From Pseudomonas viridiflava (lineage in GTDB: Bacteria > Pseudomonadota > Gammaproteobacteria > Pseudomonadales > Pseudomonadaceae), in NCBI RefSeq assembly GCF_003702045.1, contig NZ_RBTP01000069.1, positions 283,751 to 347,750 on the forward strand: a stretch of 64,000 nucleotides of DNA. The letters run 5' to 3'. The translations under genes and the position numbers were made by a program. The notes below the pieces were generated by a model that ran no database searches, was not told the DNA's origin, and saw nothing but the letters and a program-made list of their open reading frames with translations. Numbering within the stretch: position 1 is the stretch's first letter; each line of letters starts with the position of its first letter. Below, piece after piece: positions 9,326 through 17,616 of this stretch.

Positions 9326-9583
9326 ATGGAAACTGTAGTTGGTCTAACCGCTATCGCTGTTGCACTGTTGATCGGCCTGGGCGCACTGGGTACTGCAATC
9401 GGTTTCGGCCTGTTGGGCGGCAAGTTCCTGGAAGGCGCAGCGCGTCAGCCGGAAATGGTTCCAATGCTGCAAGTTAAAATGTTCATCGTAGCGGGCCTGC
9501 TCGACGCCGTGACCATGATCGGTGTTGGTATCGCTCTGTTCTTCACCTTTGCGAACCCCTTCGTTGGTCAACTCGCTGGCTAA
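9326..9583 (+). CDS. atpE: ATP synthase Fo subunit c AtpE
   Basis: Forms the proton-driven rotor ring. 85 residues, two membrane hairpin helices. The glycine-rich first helix ([27 protein letters not shown]) leads into the polar loop with the conserved RQP, and the second helix carries the ion-binding carboxylate in [10 protein letters not shown] (Asp60). There is no sodium-binding signature, so it is a proton enzyme. A strong ribosome-binding site (GGGAGGAAAG) and an AT-rich leader fit the high copy number needed for subunit c. Confidence 0.98.
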
Positions 9584-9640
9584 TCACTCGAATTTTCGAG
9601 CTGATTGGTGTGATGGACAACGAACGAGCGAGGTGTTGGC

Positions 9641-10111
9641 GTGAACATTAATGCAACCCTGATTGGCCAGTCCGTTGCGTTCTTCATTTTTGTGCTGTTC
9701 TGCATGAAGTTCGTGTGGCCTCCGGTCATCGCGGCTTTGCACGAACGTCAGAAGAAGATCGCGGATGGACTGGACGCTGCTTCCCGAGCAGCTCGCGACC
9801 TGGAGCTGGCCCAAGACAAAGTGGGTCAGCAACTGCGCGAAGCTAAGGCTCAAGCAGCTGAAATCATTGAGCAAGCCAAGAAACGCGGTACTCAGATTGT
9901 CGACGAAGCCCGTGAACAGGCTCGCGTTGAAGCTGACCGTGTAAAGGCTCAGGCTCAGGCCGAGATCGAGCAGGAACTGAACGGTGTCAAAGACGCCTTG
10001 CGCGCCCAGTTGGGTAGCTTGGCAGTCAATGGCGCAGAGAAGATCCTGGGTGCCACAATCGATCAAAACGCGCACGCGGAGCTGGTTAACAAACTGGCTG
10101 CTGAAATTTAA
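9641..10111 (+). CDS. atpF: ATP synthase Fo subunit b AtpF
   Basis: Peripheral stalk subunit, normally a dimer, linking subunit a to the F1 head through delta. Starts with GTG at 9641 (MNINATLIGQSVAFFIFV), preceded by GCGAGG. 156 residues: one N-terminal membrane helix (about residues 6-26) then a long charged coiled coil rich in Ala, Glu, Gln and Lys, ending KLAAEI. 57 bases after atpE, 12 before atpH. Confidence 0.97.
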   Translation: MNINATLIGQSVAFFIFVLFCMKFVWPPVIAALHERQKKIADGLDAASRAARDLELAQDKVGQQLREAKAQAAEIIEQAKKRGTQIVDEAREQARVEADRVKAQAQAEIEQELNGVKDALRAQLGSLAVNGAEKILGATIDQNAHAELVNKLAAEI

Positions 10112-10123
10112 GCGAGGGCGATC

Positions 10124-10660
10124 ATGGCAGAACTGACCACGTTGGCCCGACCTTACGCTAAGGCGGCCTTCGAGCACGCGCAGGCCCACCAGCAACTGGC
10201 CAATTGGTCAGCCATGCTCGGCCTGGCTGCTGCGGTGTCGCAAGACGACACCATGCAGCGCATGCTCAAGGCCCCGCGACTGACGAGCGCACAAAAGGCC
10301 ACCACTTTTATTGAAGTGTGTGGCGACAAGTTCGATGCCAAGGCACAGAATTTCATCCACGTCGTTGCTGAAAACGACCGTCTCCCGCTTCTGCCGGAGA
10401 TCGCCGAACTGTTCGACCTGTACAAGGCCGAGCAGGAAAAATCGGTCGATGTGGATGTCACCAGTGCTTTCGCATTGAACCAAGAACAGCAAGACAAACT
10501 CGCCAAGGTTCTCAGTGCACGGCTCGGCCGGGAAGTGCGCCTGCATGCTGCGGAGGATGCCACCCTTATCGGTGGTGTCGTAATCCGCGCCGGCGACCTG
10601 GTTATCGATGGCTCAGTTCGCGGCAAAATCGCGAAACTAGCCGAAGCATTGAAATCTTGA
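10124..10660 (+). CDS. atpH: ATP synthase F1 subunit delta AtpH
   Basis: Caps the alpha-beta hexamer and ties it to the b stalk. 178 residues; N-terminal helical bundle beginning MAELTTLARPYAKAAFEHA, C-terminal domain with the family segment DATLIGGVVIRAGDLVIDGSVRGKI. Expected length and position between atpF and atpA. Confidence 0.97.
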   Translation: MAELTTLARPYAKAAFEHAQAHQQLANWSAMLGLAAAVSQDDTMQRMLKAPRLTSAQKATTFIEVCGDKFDAKAQNFIHVVAENDRLPLLPEIAELFDLYKAEQEKSVDVDVTSAFALNQEQQDKLAKVLSARLGREVRLHAAEDATLIGGVVIRAGDLVIDGSVRGKIAKLAEALKS

Positions 10661-10681
10661 GTTTGAAGGGGCAGCAGAGCA

Positions 10682-12226
10682 ATGCAGCAACTCAATCCTT
10701 CCGAAATAAGTGAAATCATCAAGGGTCGCATCGAGAAGCTCGATGTCACCTCCCAAGCCCGTAACGAAGGCACAGTCGTCAGCGTGTCTGACGGTATCGT
10801 GCGGATTCACGGTCTGGCCGACGTAATGTACGGCGAGATGATCGAGTTTCCGGACGGCGTCTACGGTATGGCGCTGAACCTTGAGCAAGACTCCGTGGGT
10901 GCCGTTGTACTGGGCGCTTACACGACTCTGGCTGAAGGCATGAGCGCTAAATGCACTGGCCGCATCCTGGAGGTTCCGGTTGGTAAGGAACTGCTGGGCC
11001 GCGTAGTCGATGCATTGGGCAACCCAGTCGACGGCAAAGGTCCGCTGAACAACACCGAGACCGATGCGGTCGAGAAAGTTGCTCCAGGCGTGATCTGGCG
11101 TAAGTCGGTAGACCAGCCTGTACAGACTGGCTACAAGGCTGTCGATGCCATGATTCCAGTCGGCCGTGGCCAGCGTGAGCTGATCATCGGTGACCGTCAG
11201 ATCGGTAAGACCGCTCTGGCCATCGACGCAATCATCAACCAGAAAGACAGCGGCATCTTCTGCGTCTACGTAGCCATCGGTCAGAAGCAATCGACCATTG
11301 CCAACGTTGTTCGCAAGCTCGAAGAAAACGGCGCACTGGCTAACACCATCGTCGTGGCTGCAAGTGCTTCCGAATCCGCTGCGCTGCAGTTCCTTGCACC
11401 GTACTCGGGTTGCACCATGGGTGAATTCTTCCGCGACCGCGGTGAAGACGCGCTGATCGTTTATGACGATCTGTCCAAGCAGGCAGTGGCTTACCGCCAG
11501 ATTTCCCTGCTGCTGCGCCGTCCACCAGGCCGTGAAGCCTACCCAGGTGACGTGTTCTATCTCCACTCCCGTCTGCTGGAGCGCGCATCGCGTGTTTCCG
11601 AAGAGTACGTAGAGAAGTTCACCAATGGCGCAGTGACCGGCAAAACCGGTTCCCTGACCGCATTGCCGATCATCGAAACCCAGGCTGGCGACGTTTCCGC
11701 GTTCGTTCCGACCAACGTGATTTCCATCACCGACGGTCAGATCTTCCTGGAATCGGCCATGTTCAACTCTGGCATCCGTCCAGCTGTGAACGCCGGTGTT
11801 TCGGTATCTCGTGTGGGTGGTGCCGCTCAGACCAAGATCATCAAGAAGCTCTCCGGTGGTATCCGTACCGCTCTGGCTCAGTACCGTGAACTGGCGGCAT
11901 TCGCCCAGTTCGCTTCTGACCTGGACGAAGCGACCCGTAAGCAACTTGAGCATGGTCAGCGCGTTACCGAGCTGATGAAGCAGAAGCAATACGCACCAAT
12001 GTCGATCGCTGACATGGCGCTGTCGCTGTATGCCGCTGAGCGTGGGTTCCTGACCGACATCGAAATCGCCAAGATTGGCAGCTTTGAACAAGCGCTGATT
12101 GCTTACTTCAACCGCGATCACGCCGATTTGATGGCGAAGATCAACGTGAAGGGTGACTTCAATGACGAAATCGATTCTGGCATGAAAGCCGGCATCGAGA
12201 AGTTCAAGGCCACCCAAACCTGGTAA
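10682..12226 (+). CDS. atpA: ATP synthase F1 subunit alpha AtpA
   Basis: Non-catalytic nucleotide-binding subunit of the F1 hexamer, which contributes the arginine finger. 514 residues starting MQQLNPSEISEIIK. P-loop GDRQIGKTA at about residues 170-178, and the alpha signature PAVNAGVSVSRVGGAAQ around residues 367-383. Ends FKATQTW. A 550-codon open frame on the opposite strand is a composition shadow. Confidence 0.99.
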   Translation: MQQLNPSEISEIIKGRIEKLDVTSQARNEGTVVSVSDGIVRIHGLADVMYGEMIEFPDGVYGMALNLEQDSVGAVVLGAYTTLAEGMSAKCTGRILEVPVGKELLGRVVDALGNPVDGKGPLNNTETDAVEKVAPGVIWRKSVDQPVQTGYKAVDAMIPVGRGQRELIIGDRQIGKTALAIDAIINQKDSGIFCVYVAIGQKQSTIANVVRKLEENGALANTIVVAASASESAALQFLAPYSGCTMGEFFRDRGEDALIVYDDLSKQAVAYRQISLLLRRPPGREAYPGDVFYLHSRLLERASRVSEEYVEKFTNGAVTGKTGSLTALPIIETQAGDVSAFVPTNVISITDGQIFLESAMFNSGIRPAVNAGVSVSRVGGAAQTKIIKKLSGGIRTALAQYRELAAFAQFASDLDEATRKQLEHGQRVTELMKQKQYAPMSIADMALSLYAAERGFLTDIEIAKIGSFEQALIAYFNRDHADLMAKINVKGDFNDEIDSGMKAGIEKFKATQTW

Positions 12227-12276
12227 GCCGCAGCGGGGGCCGGAAGGCTCCCGCTTGCTAACCTGATAGGTGTTAC

Positions 12277-13137
12277 ATGGCAGGCGCAAAAGAGATTCGC
12301 AGCAAGATTGCGAGCATCAAAAGCACGCAAAAGATCACCAGCGCCATGGAAAAAGTGGCGGTCAGCAAAATGCGCAAGGCTCAAATGCGCATGGCTGCTA
12401 GCCGTCCTTACGCGGATCGTATCCGCCAGGTGATTGGTCATCTTGCCAACGCTAACCCGGAATATCGCCACCCGTTCATGATCGAGCGCGAAGTAAAGCG
12501 TGTCGGTTATGTCGTAGTGAGCAGTGACCGTGGTCTGTGCGGCGGCTTGAATACCAACCTGTTCAAGGCTTTGGTCAAGGACATGGCGGTAAACCGTGAA
12601 AACGGCGTAGAGATTGATCTGTGCGTGGTTGGCAGCAAAGGTGCGGCATTTTTCCGCAACTTCGGCGGTAACGTCGTCGCTGCAATCAGCCACCTGGGCG
12701 AAGAGCCGTCGATCAATGACTTGATCGGCAGCGTCAAGGTGATGCTGGATGCCTACCTGGATGGCCGTATTGATCGCCTGTCCGTGGTATCCAACAAGTT
12801 CATCAACACCATGACGCAACAGCCAACGGTGGAGCAGTTGATTCCGCTGGTGGCAACCCCGGATCAAGAACTCAAGCACCACTGGGACTATCTCTACGAA
12901 CCCGATGCCAAAGAGCTGCTCGATGGCTTGATGGTTCGCTACGTTGAGTCGCAGGTGTACCAGGCGGTGGTCGAGAACAACGCAGCTGAACAAGCGGCGC
13001 GGATGATTGCAATGAAGAACGCCACCGACAACGCCGGTGATCTGATCAGCGATTTGCAGCTGATCTATAACAAGGCGCGTCAGGCAGCGATCACCCAAGA
13101 GATCTCGGAAATCGTCGGCGGCGCTGCCGCGGTTTAA
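12277..13137 (+). CDS. atpG: ATP synthase F1 subunit gamma AtpG
   Basis: Central rotor shaft of F1. 286 residues with the N-terminal helix MAGAKEIRSKIASIKSTQKI, the conserved SDRGLCGGLN near residue 85 and the C-terminal helix LQLIYNKARQAAITQEISEI. Located 50 bases after atpA and 27 before atpD, as in all proteobacterial atp operons. Confidence 0.98.
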   Translation: MAGAKEIRSKIASIKSTQKITSAMEKVAVSKMRKAQMRMAASRPYADRIRQVIGHLANANPEYRHPFMIEREVKRVGYVVVSSDRGLCGGLNTNLFKALVKDMAVNRENGVEIDLCVVGSKGAAFFRNFGGNVVAAISHLGEEPSINDLIGSVKVMLDAYLDGRIDRLSVVSNKFINTMTQQPTVEQLIPLVATPDQELKHHWDYLYEPDAKELLDGLMVRYVESQVYQAVVENNAAEQAARMIAMKNATDNAGDLISDLQLIYNKARQAAITQEISEIVGGAAAV

Positions 13138-13164
13138 CGGTTCAAATATTAGAGGAACCAGCTA

Positions 13165-14544
13165 ATGAGTAGCGGACGTATCGTTCAAATCATCGGCGCC
13201 GTGATCGACGTGGAATTTCCACGCGATAGCGTACCGAGTATCTACAACGCGCTGAAAGTACAGAGCGCGGCCGAAACCACCCTGGAAGTTCAGCAGCAGC
13301 TGGGCGACGGCGTGGTTCGTACCATTGCGATGGGCTCCACCGAGGGCTTGAAGCGTGGTCTGGAAGTAACAGACTCTGGCGCAGCCATCTCCGTACCGGT
13401 CGGTAAAGCGACGCTGGGCCGGATCATGGACGTACTGGGCAACCCGATTGACGAAGCTGGTCCGATCGCCACCGAAGAACGCTGGGGCATTCACCGTCCT
13501 GCGCCAACCTTCGCTGAGCAAGCGGGCGGCAACGATCTGCTGGAAACAGGCATCAAGGTTATCGACCTGGTTTGCCCGTTTGCCAAAGGCGGTAAAGTCG
13601 GTCTGTTCGGTGGTGCCGGTGTCGGCAAGACCGTAAACATGATGGAACTGATCCGTAACATCGCCATCGAGCACAGCGGTTATTCCGTGTTCGCCGGTGT
13701 GGGTGAGCGTACTCGTGAGGGTAACGACTTCTACCACGAGATGAAGGATTCCAACGTACTGGACAAGGTTGCTCTGGTCTACGGCCAGATGAACGAGCCG
13801 CCGGGTAACCGTCTGCGCGTAGCCCTGACCGGCCTGACCATGGCCGAGAAGTTCCGTGACGAAGGTAACGACGTTCTGCTGTTCGTCGACAACATCTACC
13901 GTTACACACTGGCCGGTACTGAAGTATCCGCACTGCTGGGCCGTATGCCTTCCGCAGTAGGTTACCAGCCGACCCTGGCTGAAGAGATGGGTACTCTGCA
14001 AGAGCGCATCACTTCGACCAAGAACGGTTCGATCACCTCGATCCAGGCGGTATACGTACCGGCGGATGACTTGACTGACCCGTCGCCAGCGACCACGTTT
14101 GCCCACTTGGACGCAACCGTCGTACTGTCCCGTGACATCGCCTCCCTGGGTATCTACCCTGCGGTCGATCCACTCGACTCGACTTCGCGCCAGCTGGACC
14201 CGAACGTTATCGGCCAGGAACACTACGACACCGCTCGCGGCGTTCAGTACGTGTTGCAGCGTTACAAAGAGCTGAAAGACATCATCGCGATCCTGGGTAT
14301 GGACGAGCTGTCGGAGACCGACAAGCAGTTGGTTAACCGTGCTCGTAAGATCCAGCGCTTCCTGTCCCAGCCTTTCTTCGTGGCAGAAGTCTTCACCGGT
14401 GCTTCGGGTAAATACGTTTCCCTGAAAGACACCATTGCTGGCTTCAAAGGCATCCTCAACGGTGACTACGACCACCTGCCAGAACAAGCGTTCTACATGG
14501 TCGGCGGCATCGAAGAAGCGATCGAGAAAGCCAAGAAACTGTAA
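13165..14544 (+). CDS. atpD: ATP synthase F1 subunit beta AtpD
   Basis: Catalytic subunit. 459 residues. P-loop GGAGVGKTV near residue 150, the catalytic glutamate region GERTREGNDFY, Walker B with LLFVDNIYRYT, and DELSE in the C-terminal lever region (residues about 378-382). Start ATG preceded by AGAGGAAC. GC and codon use match the other atp genes. Confidence 0.99.
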   Translation: MSSGRIVQIIGAVIDVEFPRDSVPSIYNALKVQSAAETTLEVQQQLGDGVVRTIAMGSTEGLKRGLEVTDSGAAISVPVGKATLGRIMDVLGNPIDEAGPIATEERWGIHRPAPTFAEQAGGNDLLETGIKVIDLVCPFAKGGKVGLFGGAGVGKTVNMMELIRNIAIEHSGYSVFAGVGERTREGNDFYHEMKDSNVLDKVALVYGQMNEPPGNRLRVALTGLTMAEKFRDEGNDVLLFVDNIYRYTLAGTEVSALLGRMPSAVGYQPTLAEEMGTLQERITSTKNGSITSIQAVYVPADDLTDPSPATTFAHLDATVVLSRDIASLGIYPAVDPLDSTSRQLDPNVIGQEHYDTARGVQYVLQRYKELKDIIAILGMDELSETDKQLVNRARKIQRFLSQPFFVAEVFTGASGKYVSLKDTIAGFKGILNGDYDHLPEQAFYMVGGIEEAIEKAKKL

Positions 14545-14588
14545 TCCCGGCGCCCGGCAACGGGCGCTAATCAGGTTGAGGCAAGCAA

Positions 14589-15014
14589 ATGGCTATGACA
14601 GTCCATTGCGACATCGTCAGCGCGGAAGGGGAAATCTTCTCCGGTCTGGTCGAGATGGTGATTGCGCACGGTAACCTGGGTGATATCGGTATCGCTCCAG
14701 GCCACGCGCCGCTGATCACTGATCTGAAGCCGGGCCCGATCCGCTTGATCAAGCAGGGTGGGGAAGCCGAGGTGTTCTACATCTCCGGTGGTTTCCTTGA
14801 GGTTCAGCCGAACATGGTCAAGGTGCTTGCCGATACTGTGCAACGTGCTGCCGACCTGGACGAAGCCTCTGCTCAAGCAGCCGTAAAGGCTGCCGAGAAG
14901 GCCCTGAACGAGAAAGGCGCAGACTTCGACTACGGATCTGCAACTGCTCGTCTGGCCGAGGCCGCAGCCCAGCTGCGTACCGTTCAGCAAATTCGCAAGA
15001 AGTTTGGCGGCTAA
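14589..15014 (+). CDS. atpC: ATP synthase F1 subunit epsilon AtpC
   Basis: Rotor subunit that couples gamma to the c-ring and inhibits hydrolysis. 141 residues: N-terminal beta sandwich (MAMTVHCDIVSAEGEIFSGL; GNLGDIGIAPGHAPLIT) and a C-terminal helical hairpin rich in Ala and Glu. Last gene of the operon, followed directly by a strong terminator. Confidence 0.97.
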   Translation: MAMTVHCDIVSAEGEIFSGLVEMVIAHGNLGDIGIAPGHAPLITDLKPGPIRLIKQGGEAEVFYISGGFLEVQPNMVKVLADTVQRAADLDEASAQAAVKAAEKALNEKGADFDYGSATARLAEAAAQLRTVQQIRKKFGG

Positions 15015-15041
15015 CCCCGCTGCTTCATATGCGCGATTGAG

Positions 15042-15075
15042 AAAAAGGGTAGCCTCGGCTACCCTTTTTCTTTTT
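15042..15075 (+). terminator. bidirectional terminator closing the atp operon
   Basis: The 13-bp arms 15042-15054 and 15057-15069 pair almost perfectly around a two-base tip, with an A-run before and a T-run after (CTTTTTC). It starts 28 bases after the atpC stop. Confidence 0.92.
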
Positions 15076-15136
15076 CAAAATACGCCCGTCCCCGGCCGCA
15101 GGCCTTGATTGCCGCGCCGCTCAGTTGGTAGTCCTC

Positions 15137-16504
15137 ATGTCTCTCGATATCGTTATTCTTGCTGCTGGCCAAGGTACCCGGATGCGTTCGGCCCTGCCGA
15201 AAGTGCTTCACCCGGTCGCGGGCAACTCCATGCTCGGTCATGTTATCCACAGCGCACGTCAGTTATCCCCAGCTGGCATCCATGTGGTGATCGGTCATGG
15301 TGCCGATGTGGTGCGCGAACGCCTTGCAGCGGATGACCTTAATTTCGTCATGCAAGACAAGCAGCTGGGCACAGGCCATGCGGTGGCTCAGGCCACCCCG
15401 GCGTTGACGGCTGAAACCGTCCTGATCCTGTACGGCGACGTGCCGCTGATCGAAGTCGACACCCTGCAACGTCTTCTCAAGCTTGTTACCCCTGAGCAAT
15501 TGGGTCTATTGACCGTCACCCTTGAAGACCCGACGGGCTACGGCCGCATCGTGCGTGACGCGCAAGGTCGTGTGTCCGCCATCGTCGAGCACAAGGACGC
15601 AACCGAAGCCCAGAAGGCGATCACTGAAGGCAATACCGGTATTCTCGCGGTTCCAGGTAAGCGTCTGGCCGAATGGCTGGGGCGCCTGTCCAATAACAAC
15701 GCGCAAGGTGAGTATTACCTGACAGACGTGATTGCTATGGCCGTGAATGACGGTCTGGTGGTCGCCACTGAACAGCCGATCGACGCGATGGAAGTGCAGG
15801 GCGCCAATGACCGCAAGCAGCTCTCCGAGCTTGAGCGCCATTACCAGTTGCGCGAAGCCCGTCGTCTGATGGCTGTTGGCGTTACCCTGCGCGATCCGTT
15901 GCGTTTCGATGTTCGCGGACATGTGAGCGTCGGCCGTGATGTGCTTATCGACATCAACGTGGTGCTGGAAGGCAACGTCGTGATCGAAGACGACGTGATC
16001 ATCGGCCCCAACTGCGTCATCAAGGACAGTACGCTGCGCAAAGGCGTTGTCGTGAAAGCCAACAGTCATATTGAAGGCGCGGTGCTGGGCGAGGGCAGCG
16101 ATGCCGGTCCTTTCGCCCGTCTGCGTCCCGGCAGCGTGCTGGGTGCCAAGGCGCATGTGGGTAACTTTGTTGAGTTGAAGAATGCTGAGCTGGGTGAAGG
16201 CGCGAAGGTCGGTCACCTGACTTATTTGGGCGACGCTGAAGTGGGGGCACGCACCAACATTGGAGCTGGCACTATCACCTGCAACTACGATGGCGCCAAC
16301 AAACACCGCACGGTGTTGGGCACTGACGTGTTCATTGGCTCCAACAACTCGCTGGTGGCACCTGTGGATATCTGCGATGGCGCGACCACCGCAGCCGGGT
16401 CGACCATCACCCAAACAGTTCCTGCGGAACAATTGGGCGTCGCTCGCGCACGCCAGCGCAATATCGACGGCTGGAAGCGTCCGGTGAAAATCAAGAAGGA
16501 CTAG
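15137..16504 (+). CDS. glmU: bifunctional N-acetylglucosamine-1-phosphate uridyltransferase / glucosamine-1-phosphate acetyltransferase GlmU
   Basis: Catalyses the last two steps to UDP-GlcNAc in the cytoplasm, feeding peptidoglycan and LPS. Start at ATG 15137 (MSLDIVILAAGQGTRM); four further codons are open upstream. 455 residues. The pyrophosphorylase domain shows LAAGQGTRMRSALPKVL (residues 8-24) and DKQLGTGHA; the C-terminal left-handed beta-helix of hexapeptide repeats starts around residue 250, with the acetyl-CoA region GAGTITCNYDGANKH near residue 375. The TAG stop abuts an exact DnaA box. An exact DnaA box (15243) also lies inside the gene. Confidence 0.98.
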   Translation: MSLDIVILAAGQGTRMRSALPKVLHPVAGNSMLGHVIHSARQLSPAGIHVVIGHGADVVRERLAADDLNFVMQDKQLGTGHAVAQATPALTAETVLILYGDVPLIEVDTLQRLLKLVTPEQLGLLTVTLEDPTGYGRIVRDAQGRVSAIVEHKDATEAQKAITEGNTGILAVPGKRLAEWLGRLSNNNAQGEYYLTDVIAMAVNDGLVVATEQPIDAMEVQGANDRKQLSELERHYQLREARRLMAVGVTLRDPLRFDVRGHVSVGRDVLIDINVVLEGNVVIEDDVIIGPNCVIKDSTLRKGVVVKANSHIEGAVLGEGSDAGPFARLRPGSVLGAKAHVGNFVELKNAELGEGAKVGHLTYLGDAEVGARTNIGAGTITCNYDGANKHRTVLGTDVFIGSNNSLVAPVDICDGATTAAGSTITQTVPAEQLGVARARQRNIDGWKRPVKIKKD

Positions 16505-16513
16505 TTATCCACA
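16505..16513 (+). other. exact DnaA box directly after the glmU stop
   Basis: TTATCCACA begins at the base after the TAG stop. The same TAG-TTATCCACAG arrangement follows glmS at 19453. Whether it binds DnaA is not shown by the sequence alone. Confidence 0.5.
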
Positions 16514-16527
16514 GCCTGCCACATTCG

Positions 16528-16634
16528 GATCGTTCCTTACGCTTCGCGTGGTAACGCCGTTCCGGACGCCCAGCGTCGCATTTAGAGCGGACGCGGAGCG
16601 TCCTGAGCGGCGTTACCAAGCAGGGACAACGATC
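16528..16634. repeat. palindromic intergenic repeat, copy 1
   Basis: An imperfect palindrome about 107 bases long, running from GATCGTTCC to AACGATC. Paired blocks are GGTAACGCC with GGCGTTACC and GGACGC with GCGTCC. A related shorter element occurs at 49385-49469. It resembles non-autonomous palindromic repeats common between Pseudomonas genes; it encodes nothing. Apart from this element and the next REP pair, the 16505-16839 spacer is empty. Confidence 0.75.
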
Positions 16635-16665
16635 ATTAACGTAACTTACTGAGTAAGCGTCATTT

Positions 16666-16711
16666 GTGGGAGGCGTCTTGCTGGCGATGGCGCCAGACAA
16701 GTCGCCTCCCA
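16666..16711. repeat. REP-type inverted repeat (imperfect)
   Basis: Arms GTGGGAGGCGTCTTG and CAAGTCGCCTCCCAT face each other around a GCGATGGCGCC centre. It is a diverged member of the GTGGGAGCGGACTTG family seen at several other spacers in this window. Confidence 0.7.
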
Positions 16712-16814
16712 TAATCCTCTATTTGTCCGCAATCCCTTTTACATGCCAGCCCACAGTGAACCCTTGTGACGCTTGACCAATCCTCCCAAATAGGTTTTGA
16801 TTGCCTTCGTTATC

Positions 16815-16827
16815 TTTCGAATCGAAA
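16815..16827. promoter_or_regulatory. palindrome upstream of glmR, candidate DeoR-type operator
   Basis: TTTCGA-A-TCGAAA, a perfect 6-1-6 palindrome, 13-25 bases before the glmR start. DeoR-family proteins often bind TTTCG/CGAAA repeats, so autoregulation is plausible. The identical 13-mer recurs at 39167-39179. Confidence 0.5.
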
Positions 16828-16839
16828 TTTAAGGTTTTC

Positions 16840-17607
16840 ATGTCGAAGCGCAATACACCCCAACGTCGCCATAACATCCTTGCCTTGCTCAACGAGCAGG
16901 GCGAAGTCAGCGTGGACGATTTGGCAAAGCGCTTTGAAACTTCAGAAGTTACGATTCGAAAGGATTTGGCCGCACTCGAAACCAATGGCTTGCTACTGCG
17001 CCGCTACGGTGGTGCCGTCACGTTGCCGCATGAGCTGATCAGCGAAGGCACCCAACCCGTTTCAAAGTACAAACAAGCCATAGCTCGCGCTGCGGTCACC
17101 CGTATTCGCGAGCATGCCCGTATCATTGTGGACAGTGGCAGCACCACCGCAGCGCTTATCCCCGAACTGGGCGCGCAGCCCGGCTTGGTGGTGATGACTA
17201 ACTCGCTGCACGTCGCACGCGCCCTGACCGATCTGGAGCATGAGCCCGTTCTGTTGATGACCGGCGGAACATGGGACCCGCACTCCGAATCCTTTCAGGG
17301 GCAGGTCGCTGAACAAGTGCTTCGTTCGTACGATTTCGATCAGTTGTTCATCGGTGCCGACGGCATCGATCTGATCCGTGGTACCACGACCTTCAACGAG
17401 TTACTGGGCCTGAGCCGCGTCATGGCTGAAGTTGCCCGTGAAGTCGTTGTCATGGTCGAAGCCGACAAGGTTGGCCGCAAGATCCCCAATCTGGAGCTGC
17501 CCTGGAGCAGTATCCATACCCTTATTACCGATGATCGTCTGCCCACCGAGGCGCGCGACCAGATACAGGCCCGCGGCATCAATCTGATTTGTGCCGCTGT
17601 CAGCTAG
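16840..17607 (+). CDS. glmR: DeoR/GlpR-family transcriptional regulator (GlmR)
   Basis: Cytoplasmic DNA-binding regulator sensing a sugar phosphate. Start at ATG 16840 with AAGG seven bases upstream (MSKRNTPQRRHNIL); an earlier ATG-less extension exists. 255 residues: N-terminal HTH at about residues 18-45 (VSVDDLAKRFETSEVTIRKDL, with the DeoR signature R-RYGGAV after it) and a C-terminal sugar-isomerase-like effector domain with VDSGSTTAAL. Located ten bases before glmS. From memory, the orthologue PA5550 in P. aeruginosa was named GlmR and controls glmS; the gene order here matches. Confidence 0.92.
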   Translation: MSKRNTPQRRHNILALLNEQGEVSVDDLAKRFETSEVTIRKDLAALETNGLLLRRYGGAVTLPHELISEGTQPVSKYKQAIARAAVTRIREHARIIVDSGSTTAALIPELGAQPGLVVMTNSLHVARALTDLEHEPVLLMTGGTWDPHSESFQGQVAEQVLRSYDFDQLFIGADGIDLIRGTTTFNELLGLSRVMAEVAREVVVMVEADKVGRKIPNLELPWSSIHTLITDDRLPTEARDQIQARGINLICAAVS

Positions 17608-17616
17608 GAGAGAACC

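Noticed and set aside
10637..12289. 550-codon open frame antisense to atpA
   Set aside because: It mirrors atpA codons in a GC-rich genome, has no family features and no ribosome-binding site, and atpA is certain.
13209..13223. CGTGGAATTTCCACG palindrome, considered as parS
   Set aside because: The half-sites are inverted relative to parS (TTCCACGTGGAA core), and it is fully explained by atpD codons.
13162..14487. 441-codon open frame antisense to atpD
   Set aside because: Same shadow effect as in atpA; low-complexity composition and no recognisable domain.
16491..16712. 73-codon frame downstream of glmU
   Set aside because: It lies inside the palindromic repeat and REP sequence; repeat-derived frames like this are spurious.
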